Part shown: positions 7,478 to 14,005 of the stretch, one piece after another
Position numbering within the stretch: the stretch's first letter is position 1
Layout: each line of letters opens with the position of its first letter
Assembly: GCA_019137115.1 (NCBI GenBank)
Contig: JAGVSV010000133.1
Location: 1-14,837 of the forward strand
DNA: 14,837 nucleotides
Direction: 5' to 3'
Source of the DNA: Bacillota bacterium
GTDB taxonomy: Bacteria; Bacillota; Clostridia; Christensenellales; Aristaeellaceae
The notes under the pieces: model-generated
Database searches by the model: none
Told to the model about the DNA's origin: nothing
The model's input: the letters and a program-made list of their open reading frames with translations, nothing else
Program-made: the position numbers and the translations under genes

Positions 7478-8319
7478 GAGAGATTTCCACGGCATCCATC
7501 ACACAAACCGTCAGGGAGATGTTCCTGGAGCTAAGCTATGTGGGCACCAGGGATCTGATGGCTGCGCTGCATGACGCCAAGCACCGCGAGGAATCGCCGC
7601 TGGGCCAGCTGGTGCTGGATCAGCTTTTGACCAACTATGAGATCGCGGCCACCGAGCGCGTTGCCATCTGCCAGGACACCGGGATGTCGGTGGTGTTCGC
7701 GCAGATTGGGCAGGACGTGCACATGGTAGGGGGCGATTTTGAGGAGAGCATCCAGCAGGGCGTGCGCGAGGCATACACCGAAGGCTATCTGCGCAAATCC
7801 ATCGTGCGCGACCCGATCTTTGAACGCGTCAACACCGGCGACAACACGCCCTGCGTCATCCACACGCGCATCGTGCCGGGCACACAGATCACGCTGACCG
7901 CGCTGGCCAAAGGCTTTGGCAGCGAAAACATGAGCGCGCTGAAGATGCTGGTGCCGGCCGATGGCATCGAGGGCGTCAAGCGCTTTGTGCTGGATACGGT
8001 GGAAGCCGCCGGCCCCAACCCCTGTCCCCCGATCATCGTGGGCATCGGCATTGGCGGCAGCTTTGAGCAAAGTGCGGTGCTGGCCAAGGAATGCACCGCC
8101 CTGCCGCTGGATCAGAAGAACCCGGACGAGCGGTACGCGGCGCTGGAGGACGAGCTGCTGGAGCGCATCAACGCGCTGGGCATCGGTCCTTCGGGCACCG
8201 GCGGCACGATGACCGCGCTGAAGGTGCACATCCGCCAGGCCGCAACGCACATCGCCGGGCTGCCGGTGGCCGTCAACATCTGCTGCCATGCCGCACGGCA
8301 CGCGACGCGCACCATCTAG
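7474..8319 (+). CDS. Class I fumarate hydratase, alpha subunit
   Basis: A 281-aa alpha subunit of the two-subunit, oxygen-sensitive [4Fe-4S] hydro-lyase family (fumarase / L-tartrate dehydratase). The three cluster cysteines appear in AICQDTGM (Cys66), GPNPCPP (Cys184) and VNICCHAARH (Cys270 or Cys271). GIGIGGSFEQ (190-199) and GPSGTGGTMTALKV (238-251) are further family signatures. With the beta subunit it would interconvert fumarate and L-malate in the cytoplasm; tartrate dehydratase activity cannot be excluded by sequence, though fumarase is the commoner role in fermenters. The chosen start gives the normal family N terminus (REISTASI...). The beta gene follows after nine bases. Confidence 0.93.
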   Translation: MREISTASITQTVREMFLELSYVGTRDLMAALHDAKHREESPLGQLVLDQLLTNYEIAATERVAICQDTGMSVVFAQIGQDVHMVGGDFEESIQQGVREAYTEGYLRKSIVRDPIFERVNTGDNTPCVIHTRIVPGTQITLTALAKGFGSENMSALKMLVPADGIEGVKRFVLDTVEAAGPNPCPPIIVGIGIGGSFEQSAVLAKECTALPLDQKNPDERYAALEDELLERINALGIGPSGTGGTMTALKVHIRQAATHIAGLPVAVNICCHAARHATRTI

Positions 8320-8328
8320 GAGGAGCCC

Positions 8329-8889
8329 ATGCAGGAACGACGCTTAACCCTACCTTTTGATGAGGAAACCGCGCGCAGTCTGCGTGTAGGCCAACCGGCA
8401 CTGCTGACGGGCATTATCTATACCGCCCGGGACGCCGCGCACAAGCGTCTGATCGAACTGGTGGACGCCGGCGAGCCGCTGCCGATCGATTTGCGCAACC
8501 AGACGCTGTACTACGTGGGCCCGGCCCCGGCGTCTCCGGGGCACGCCGTGGGTTCAGCAGGACCTACGACAAGTTACCGGATGGATCCCTACACGCCCAA
8601 GCTGCTGGCGCTGGGCCTGCGCGGCATGATCGGCAAGGGTCTGCGCTCCCAGCCCGTCATTGACGCAATGAAGCAGTATGGCGCGGTATATTTTGGCGCG
8701 GTGGGCGGCGCGGCCGCGCTGATCGCGCGCTCGATCGAAAGCAGCCGGGTCATCGCCTACCCCGATCTGGGCGCCGAAGCCATCCACGAATTCGTGGTGC
8801 GGGATTTCCCGGTGACGGTGATCATCGATACATTGGGCCAGAATCTGTATGAGCTGGGCCCCAAAACATACAAGCGGGAGCGTACGTGA
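8329..8889 (+). CDS. Class I fumarate hydratase, beta subunit
   Basis: A 186-aa beta subunit of the same hydro-lyase, corresponding to the C-terminal half of FumA/FumB-type single-chain enzymes and normal in length for the split form. Family segments are TARDAAHKR (32-40), YVGPAPA (62-68), GSAGPTTSYRMDPYTP (75-90) and GMIGKG (99-104), which form the substrate pocket, then YFGAVGGAAAL (121-131). It must pair with the preceding alpha subunit, which carries the iron-sulphur cluster. GGAGG (8319-8323) overlaps the alpha stop codon and lies 5 bases from this ATG. Its own stop overlaps the next gene's GTG start. Confidence 0.93.
   Translation: MQERRLTLPFDEETARSLRVGQPALLTGIIYTARDAAHKRLIELVDAGEPLPIDLRNQTLYYVGPAPASPGHAVGSAGPTTSYRMDPYTPKLLALGLRGMIGKGLRSQPVIDAMKQYGAVYFGAVGGAAALIARSIESSRVIAYPDLGAEAIHEFVVRDFPVTVIIDTLGQNLYELGPKTYKRERT
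8876..8880 (+). promoter_or_regulatory. Ribosome binding site supporting a GTG start
   Basis: GGGAG at 8876-8880, 5 bases before GTG 8886, supports this non-ATG start for the carboxypeptidase. It gives a complete signal peptide; the first in-frame ATG lies far inside the catalytic domain. Confidence 0.7.
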
Positions 8890-10322
8890 GGCAGGCTTTC
8901 TCACATCGTTATCCTGCCCGGGCCGCGGCGCTGCTGCTGGCTTTCGTGTTGTTTGTCTTTTTGGCTCCTCAAGCGTTTGCAACGGCGGAGTACGACGAGA
9001 ACAACCCGGGTGAGCTGAAGCCCAACAACCTGCGCGCCGAATCCGCCATTCTGATCCAGGCGGACTCGGGCGATTCCCTGTTTGAGAAAAACGCGGACGA
9101 CCTGCGCTACCCCGCGTCGCTAACCAAGATCATGACGGCGATGATCGCGCTGGTGCGCGGCAACCCGGATGACATCGTCACCGTGTCGCAAAACGCGGTC
9201 AGCGTGCCGGAGGACAGCTCGCTGATCGGCCTGCAGGCCGGCGAACAGCTGCCTTTGGGCGAGCTGATCCGCGCGACGATGGTCAAGTCCGGCAACGATG
9301 GCGCGGTGGCCATCGCCGAACACATCGCGGGCAGCGAGCCTGCCTTCGTGGGTATGATGAACGAGGTGGCCCGGTATTTGGGCTGTACGCACACCAATTT
9401 CGTCAATTCCCACGGCTACCACGACGAATATCATTATTCGACCGCGCGGGACATGGCCATCATCGCGCGGGAAGCAATGCGCTATGACGAATTCCGCGAG
9501 GTGGTGTCGCTGTGGAAATGCACACTGCCACGCACCAACCTGTCCGGCCCGCGCGCGCTGGAATCGAAGGACCGCGCGCTGCTGGACAGCAGCCAGGAGG
9601 AAACATATTACCCCTACGCCAACGGCATCAAAAGCGGCGAACACAGCCAGGCGGGCCTGTGCTATGCCGGCTCTGCCTACAAGGATGGTGTGTCGCTGAT
9701 ATCCATCGTGCTCAGATCCAACGCCGCCGGCCGCTGGCGAGACACCAGAAGGCTGATGGACTACGGCTTTTCGCAGTATGTGTCCACCAGCATTGAGGAG
9801 ATTTTCCGGCTGAATCCAAAAGTGGTGGATATATCGTCGTTCGCGCTGGATGACCCCAACCTGGGCCGGCTGGAGCTGTCCCTGCGCAAGGTGGACCCCA
9901 ACCAGGACGACCATTTGTTCGGCCTGGCTGACCAGGAGGAAACCTGGAAACAGGTGTACAACACGCGCACCAGCATCGAATACAACCGCGTGCTGGACGC
10001 ACCGGTAGAGGCTGGCGATGTGGTGGGCACCATGACCTATATGCCCGAGGGCGGCGAGCAGGGCCCCGTGCTGTATGAGCTGATCGCCACGCGCTCGGTC
10101 GCCCGGCGTCTGGCCGTGGCGCCCTCCATCGAGGAAATCCAGACCTATACCGCCAACGACCCCAACCCGTTCCCCCGCTTCTCGCTGGAGTTCCTGTTTA
10201 TCATGCTGTTGCCGGTGCTGGTGGTGGTACTCGCGGCGTATCTGGTGTACCGGCTGTTTTCACGCAGGAAAAAGACCCGCTTCGTCCGCAGGACGCCGTA
10301 CCAGACGCGCTACTACCGCTAA
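8886..10322 (+). CDS. D-alanyl-D-alanine carboxypeptidase (S11 family, DacF-like)
   Basis: A 478-aa penicillin-binding serine peptidase that trims the terminal D-Ala from peptidoglycan stem pentapeptides outside the membrane. Residues 1-32 are a signal peptide (basic start, AAALLLAFVLFVFLAP core, AFA cut site). The active site is complete: Ser78-x-x-Lys81 (PASLTK), Ser135-Gly-Asn137 (KSGND), and Lys249-Ser-Gly251, a KSG form of the usual KTG. A second beta-rich domain follows from about 310. Residues 434-458 form a transmembrane helix followed by a basic cytoplasmic tail (RRKKTRF), so it is anchored at the C terminus by a full helix rather than the amphipathic helix of E. coli DacA. It starts at GTG, overlapping the fumarase beta stop (GTGA), and ends overlapping the convergent coaX stop by 4 bases. 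Confidence 0.92.
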   Translation: MRQAFSHRYPARAAALLLAFVLFVFLAPQAFATAEYDENNPGELKPNNLRAESAILIQADSGDSLFEKNADDLRYPASLTKIMTAMIALVRGNPDDIVTVSQNAVSVPEDSSLIGLQAGEQLPLGELIRATMVKSGNDGAVAIAEHIAGSEPAFVGMMNEVARYLGCTHTNFVNSHGYHDEYHYSTARDMAIIAREAMRYDEFREVVSLWKCTLPRTNLSGPRALESKDRALLDSSQEETYYPYANGIKSGEHSQAGLCYAGSAYKDGVSLISIVLRSNAAGRWRDTRRLMDYGFSQYVSTSIEEIFRLNPKVVDISSFALDDPNLGRLELSLRKVDPNQDDHLFGLADQEETWKQVYNTRTSIEYNRVLDAPVEAGDVVGTMTYMPEGGEQGPVLYELIATRSVARRLAVAPSIEEIQTYTANDPNPFPRFSLEFLFIMLLPVLVVVLAAYLVYRLFSRRKKTRFVRRTPYQTRYYR

Positions 10323-11101
10323 GCCTGTTCGGCCGGTTTGTTGCGCTCGTACAGCAGGCGCAGCCCCTTCAGGGTCAGCAGCCCGTCGATGTGCTGGATC
10401 GCCTTTGATTCGCCCGCGATCAGCCGCGCCAGGCCGCCGGTGGCGATCACCTGGGCGTTGTCATCACCCAGCTCTTCCTTCATGCGTTCCACAATGTAGT
10501 TGACCTGCCCCACATACCCGTACAGCAAACCTGCCTGCAGGTTGGTCACAGTGGTGCGGCAGATGACCTTCTCGGGCATGATCAGCTCAAAGTGGGGCAG
10601 CTTGGAGGTTTTCGTCACCAGCGCCTCGGCAGCCAGCTTGATGCCTGCGCAGATGCATCCGCCCAGAAACGCGCCCTTTGCGTCAATCACGCCAAAGGTG
10701 GTGGCGGTGCCAAAGTCAATGAAAATGCAGGGCGCCCCATAGTGCCAGTTGGCAGCCACCGCGTTGCAGATGCGGTCGCTGCCCAGTTCCTTGGGATTTT
10801 CATACTGGATGTTGATGCCGGTTTTGATGCCGGGCGTGACAAACAGGGGCGCCAAGTGGAAATAGTCCCGGCACATGTGGTCAATGGTGAAGTTGATCGT
10901 GGGCACCACCGAGGAGATCATCACCCCGGACACCATCTTCATGTCCAGGCTTGCGTGCCGGAACATGCCATCCAGGATGATACCGTATTCGTCGCTGGTG
11001 TACGTTTGGTTGGTGGAGATGCGCCAGTAGTGCACCAGCTTCTCCCCGTCAAACAGCGCGGTTTTGATGTTGGTGTTGCCAATGTCCATCGTGTAGATCA
11101 T
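10319..11101 (-). CDS. coaX: Type III pantothenate kinase
   Basis: A 260-aa ASKHA-fold kinase catalysing the first step of coenzyme A synthesis, ATP-dependent phosphorylation of pantothenate. It has the phosphate-binding DIGNTN (6-11, Asp6), the pantothenate-pocket segment Tyr100...LGSDR (106-110), and the catalytic DFGTATT (129-135). The usual GG..xPGI segment reads GGCICAGI (147-154), with Ala in place of Pro; the rest of the family pattern (KLAAEAL, TSKLP) is intact. Type III enzymes are not inhibited by CoA and typically need a monovalent cation. It lies 12 bases downstream of a membrane S component and is very probably cotranscribed with it. The ribosome binding site is a modest G run overlapping the upstream stop. 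Confidence 0.95.
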   Translation of the reverse strand: MIYTMDIGNTNIKTALFDGEKLVHYWRISTNQTYTSDEYGIILDGMFRHASLDMKMVSGVMISSVVPTINFTIDHMCRDYFHLAPLFVTPGIKTGINIQYENPKELGSDRICNAVAANWHYGAPCIFIDFGTATTFGVIDAKGAFLGGCICAGIKLAAEALVTKTSKLPHFELIMPEKVICRTTVTNLQAGLLYGYVGQVNYIVERMKEELGDDNAQVIATGGLARLIAGESKAIQHIDGLLTLKGLRLLYERNKPAEQA

Positions 11102-11113
11102 GTAAAACCCCCG

Positions 11114-11692
11114 TCAGGCAAAGTATTTGAGCTTTTTGAGCGCCACCACGATGGGCGGCACCACAATGGCGGCCACCGCCGCCTCACTGGAGCCGGCGAT
11201 CAGCCCGGTGCCGCCGATCAACAGCGCCACCTTCTGCGCGTCCAGCCGCGTCAATAGATAAAAAACGAACATCAGCCCCAGGTACAGCACCGTATTGGTG
11301 AGCGACCCCGCAATGGAAGCGACCACATAGCCCAGCTTCTCATTGCGCGGCGCATATGCCTTGTACGCATAGTGGGCGGCAACCGGCAGCAGCAGCCGCG
11401 GCACATAGCACATGATCACCGCCAGCGCGGGGCTTGCGCCCAGCAAAGCCCCAGCCAGCGCCGAAGGGCGTGGGCCCAGCAGGTTGATCAGGCTGACCGT
11501 GCCAAAGGCAAAGCCCAGCAGGAGCCCGGTTTTCAGCCCCATCAGCAGCGTGCCGATGATGACCGGTATGCACAGGATGGTGACGTTGATAAATCCCAGC
11601 GGGATCAATCCGATAGGGGTGAACCCAAGGAGCAGGACAAGCCCCAGAAGCAACGATGCGGCGGTAAAGCGCCTTAGCTGTGTGTGATCCAT
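11114..11692 (-). CDS. ECF transporter S component, probably for pantothenate (PanT-like)
   Basis: A 192-aa integral membrane protein with about five to six hydrophobic helices (roughly 10-30, 38-52, 55-72, 85-108, 120-146, 155-185). It is the substrate-binding S component of an energy-coupling-factor vitamin importer and would use a shared EcfA-EcfA'-EcfT module encoded elsewhere. The N-terminal helix contains AASLLLGLV, which fits the Ala-rich helix-1 face S components use to dock on EcfT. Pantothenate is inferred from the adjacent coaX and from resemblance to PanT proteins. The open frame extends to 11782, but GGAGG (complement of 11699-11703) 6 bases before ATG 11692 marks the real start, and the extra 30 residues are hydrophilic and unlike the family. 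Confidence 0.82.
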   Translation of the reverse strand: MDHTQLRRFTAASLLLGLVLLLGFTPIGLIPLGFINVTILCIPVIIGTLLMGLKTGLLLGFAFGTVSLINLLGPRPSALAGALLGASPALAVIMCYVPRLLLPVAAHYAYKAYAPRNEKLGYVVASIAGSLTNTVLYLGLMFVFYLLTRLDAQKVALLIGGTGLIAGSSEAAVAAIVVPPIVVALKKLKYFA

Positions 11693-11754
11693 GGTGTTCC
11701 TCCGTTCAAGTCCTAACAGGGTACCTGACGTATTGCGGTAACAGTGCCGGGCGT

Positions 11755-11773
11755 CCGACCCTTGCGGTGTCGG
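11755..11773 (-). other. Small hairpin at the 5' end of the panT-coaX transcript
   Basis: CCGAC/GTCGG arms (11773-11769 and 11759-11755 on the minus strand) form a 5-bp stem with a 9-base loop, at the predicted transcript start (about 11774). It may protect the 5' end or be fortuitous. I recognise no riboswitch in the roughly 80-base leader. Confidence 0.3.
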
Positions 11774-11780
11774 CTTTCGC

Positions 11781-11810
11781 ATTATAAGCGCCGCGTCCGT
11801 GCGCTGTAAA
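11781..11810 (-). promoter_or_regulatory. Promoter of the panT-coaX operon
   Basis: Read on the minus strand: -35 TTTACA (11810-11805, 5/6), an 18-base spacer, then -10 TATAAT (11786-11781, 6/6). Transcription would start near 11774, giving a leader of about 80 bases. The -35 is 8 bases from that of the divergent glycosyltransferase promoter. Confidence 0.75.
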
Positions 11811-11818
11811 GCACCGCC

Positions 11819-11847
11819 TTGCTACCGCATGGGTGTTCGCCTATAAT
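11819..11847 (+). promoter_or_regulatory. Promoter of the glycosyltransferase operon
   Basis: The -35 is TTGCTA (11819-11824, 4/6) and the -10 is TATAAT (11842-11847, 6/6), with a 17-base spacer. The start of transcription near 11854 coincides with the upstream in-frame ATG at 11853, so translation must begin at 11886, where AGGAGG (11876-11881) is in place. Confidence 0.75.
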
Positions 11848-11885
11848 GAGTTATGACATCAAACAGCCGTATGGCAGGAGGGCAC

Positions 11886-13082
11886 ATGCTCCGGATTGGA
11901 CAGTTCACCGACACGTTTCTGCCCATCGTGGATGGCGTAGGGCGCGTCGCGCTGGCCTATGCGGAAACGCTGGCGGGCATGGGGCACGAAGTCACGGTGT
12001 CCGCCCCCATGTACAACACCGGCCACCGGGGCGGATATCCGTTTGAGCTGGCCGACTATGCGGCAATGCGCGTGCCCACCGCGCCGCAGTACCGCGTGGG
12101 CGCCGCCAGCCTGGACAGCCATTACCGCAAGCGGATGGACATGATCCCACTGGACATCGCCCATGCCCACAGCCCGTTTGGTGCAGGGCGCGAGGCGCTG
12201 CGCATTGCCAAGGAGCGCGGCATCCCGCTGGTGGCGACGTTTCACTCCAAGTATTACGATGATTTTTTGAAGGTGCTGCACAGCGAATCGATGGCCAAGC
12301 TGGTGGTCGCCAACGTAGTGCGGTTCTACCGCAAGTGCGATGAAGTGTGGGCGGTGAGCGAAACCACCGCCAAGGTGCTCAAGGAGTATGGCTTTGACGG
12401 CTTCATCCGCGTGGTGCCCAATGGCGCGACATTGCGCACCGCCCGGGAGGACGCGCTGCACGCCGTGGAAACGCGCTTTGGCATTGGGTCTACCCCGCTG
12501 TTGCTGTATGTCGGGCAGATCAACTGGAAAAAGAACTTGGCGCGCGTGCTGGAGGCTGCCGCCATACTGGCGAAAAACGGCCAGGAGTTTGTGCTGCTGA
12601 TGGCCGGGCAGGGGCCGGATATGGACCAGGTGCAGTCGCGTATAGACGAGTTGAAACTTGCAGACCGCGTGCGCCTGATCGGACACATCGGCGAGATGGA
12701 GGTGCTGGACGCGCTGTACGCGCGCGCCGCCGCGTTCACCTTTCCATCGCTGTATGACAACGCGCCCATGGTGGTGCGGGAGGCTGCGGTAATGGGCACG
12801 CCGGCCGTGCTGGTGGCGGGCAGCGACGCTGCGGAGATCATCCATGACGGCGCAAATGGATTTTTGTGCCGGGACGATGCGGACGACCTGTCACGCGTGC
12901 TGTCCGGCATTTTGGAGAACCCTGTCCGCGCCAAGGAAGTGGGCGCTGCGGCACGGGAGACGATCCCCCAGCCCTGGGAACAGGTGATGCAGCAGGTGGC
13001 CGGGCATTACGACAACCTGGTACAAAGCAACAAGAGCCGCCGCAAACCGCACGCGACTCGTGGGAATGAACAGACAGAGTAA
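11886..13082 (+). CDS. Family 4 glycosyltransferase
   Basis: A 398-aa GT-B-fold retaining glycosyltransferase. The N-terminal acceptor domain opens with IGQFTDTFLPIVDGV (4-18), which closely resembles diacylglycerol glucosyltransferases and other GT4 enzymes that make membrane glycolipids. HAHSPFG (93-99) and ATFHSKYYDD (117-126) are further conserved N-domain segments. The donor-binding C domain has LLLYVGQINWKKN (205-217), LMAGQGP (238-244) and the EX7E region, here Asp291-x7-Glu299 (DNAPMVVREA). An acidic residue is kept at both ends, but the first is Asp rather than Glu. The donor is probably UDP-glucose or a related sugar nucleotide; the acceptor is not determinable, a glycolipid being the best guess. 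It is cytoplasmic or peripheral to the membrane. Starts at 11853 and 11871 are rejected because the promoter and ribosome binding site point to 11886. The C-terminal tail (380-398) is basic and polar. Confidence 0.85.
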   Translation: MLRIGQFTDTFLPIVDGVGRVALAYAETLAGMGHEVTVSAPMYNTGHRGGYPFELADYAAMRVPTAPQYRVGAASLDSHYRKRMDMIPLDIAHAHSPFGAGREALRIAKERGIPLVATFHSKYYDDFLKVLHSESMAKLVVANVVRFYRKCDEVWAVSETTAKVLKEYGFDGFIRVVPNGATLRTAREDALHAVETRFGIGSTPLLLYVGQINWKKNLARVLEAAAILAKNGQEFVLLMAGQGPDMDQVQSRIDELKLADRVRLIGHIGEMEVLDALYARAAAFTFPSLYDNAPMVVREAAVMGTPAVLVAGSDAAEIIHDGANGFLCRDDADDLSRVLSGILENPVRAKEVGAAARETIPQPWEQVMQQVAGHYDNLVQSNKSRRKPHATRGNEQTE

Positions 13083-13099
13083 ACACACAGGAGGTACCT

Positions 13100-14002
13100 A
13101 TGAAACTGGGGCTTAGTTCCTATTCCCTCAACCGGGAGATCGCCCGTGGGGCGATGACGCTGGAGAACGCCATCGACTGGGCCGCGGAACAGGGCGCGGA
13201 ATGCATGGAGCTGGTGCCGTTCGCGTTCCGCTTTGATGACCCGGATACATTGGCGATTGACTACGGACGCATCGCCGCCATCCGCAAGCACGCGCGCGAT
13301 GCCGGCGTGGCGTTGGTCAACTATTCGGTGCTGGCAGACCTGCTGGTGGAAGGCGAAGCCCGCGAGAAAGCCATTGAGCGCGTATGCCATGAGGTGGACA
13401 TCGCCGCCGAGCTGGGCATGCCGCGCATGCGGCACGATATCTCGGCGTTCCGCCGCCCGCTGGAGCAGAACACGCTGCGCGACTTTGACGAGCTGTTGCC
13501 CGTGATGGTGGAGGCTACCCAGCGCATCTGTGAGCATGGCCGCAAACGCGGCGTCAAGACCATGCTGGAAAACCATGGGTTTTTCGTGAATGGCTGTGAC
13601 CGGGTGGAGCGGGTATTGAACGGTGTGAATGACGACAACTACGGCTTGCTGCTGGACACGGGCAACATCATCTGTGTGGATGAGGACCCGGCCGTGGCGG
13701 CGGCCACGCTGGCGCACCGCTGCGAAATGGTGCATCTGAAGGACTTCTACGTCCGCACCCGCGATCCCGGCGATGCCACACAGTTTGACTGCGGCGGCCG
13801 CTGGTTCCGGTCGCGCGGGGGCAAGTACCTGCGCGGATCGATCCTGGCGCAGGGTGACCTGGACGTATACGCCGCGCTCAAGGCGCTCAAGGACAGCGGG
13901 TATGCGGGGCCCATTGCGATCGAGTTTGAAGGGCTGGAAGATCCGCAGTACGCATCGGCGGTCAGCCTGAACAACGCGCGGCGCATCTGGGACGAAGTAT
14001 AG
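13100..14002 (+). CDS. Sugar phosphate isomerase/epimerase family protein (TIM barrel)
   Basis: A 300-aa protein of the xylose isomerase-like / AP endonuclease family 2 barrel. Predicted metal ligands sit at the ends of the expected strands: Glu157 in MLENHG, Asp186 in LLDTGN, His212 in MVHLKDF and Glu275 in IAIEFEG. Relatives isomerise or epimerise sugars, keto sugars or inositol derivatives; the specific substrate is not readable. The N terminus, KLGLSSYSL, is typical of the family. AGGAGG (13089-13094) sits 5 bases before the ATG. It follows the glycosyltransferase by 17 bases and is very likely cotranscribed, but I see no direct biochemical link. AP endonuclease activity is less likely, since nfo-type enzymes carry a three-zinc set of ligands not all evident here. 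Confidence 0.8.
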   Translation: MKLGLSSYSLNREIARGAMTLENAIDWAAEQGAECMELVPFAFRFDDPDTLAIDYGRIAAIRKHARDAGVALVNYSVLADLLVEGEAREKAIERVCHEVDIAAELGMPRMRHDISAFRRPLEQNTLRDFDELLPVMVEATQRICEHGRKRGVKTMLENHGFFVNGCDRVERVLNGVNDDNYGLLLDTGNIICVDEDPAVAAATLAHRCEMVHLKDFYVRTRDPGDATQFDCGGRWFRSRGGKYLRGSILAQGDLDVYAALKALKDSGYAGPIAIEFEGLEDPQYASAVSLNNARRIWDEV

Positions 14003-14005
14003 GGT

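Noticed and set aside
8524..8542. Strong 7-bp GC hairpin inside fumarase beta
   Set aside because: It lies in conserved coding sequence (VGPAPASPG), has no T tract, and is explained by GC-rich codons.
11693..11774. Possible riboswitch in the panT-coaX leader
   Set aside because: Only a 5-bp hairpin is visible; no known riboswitch core and no terminator before the start codon.
11693..11782. N-terminal extension of the ECF S component
   Set aside because: Hydrophilic residues unlike the family, lying over the promoter -10. The GGAGG before 11692 gives a normal start.
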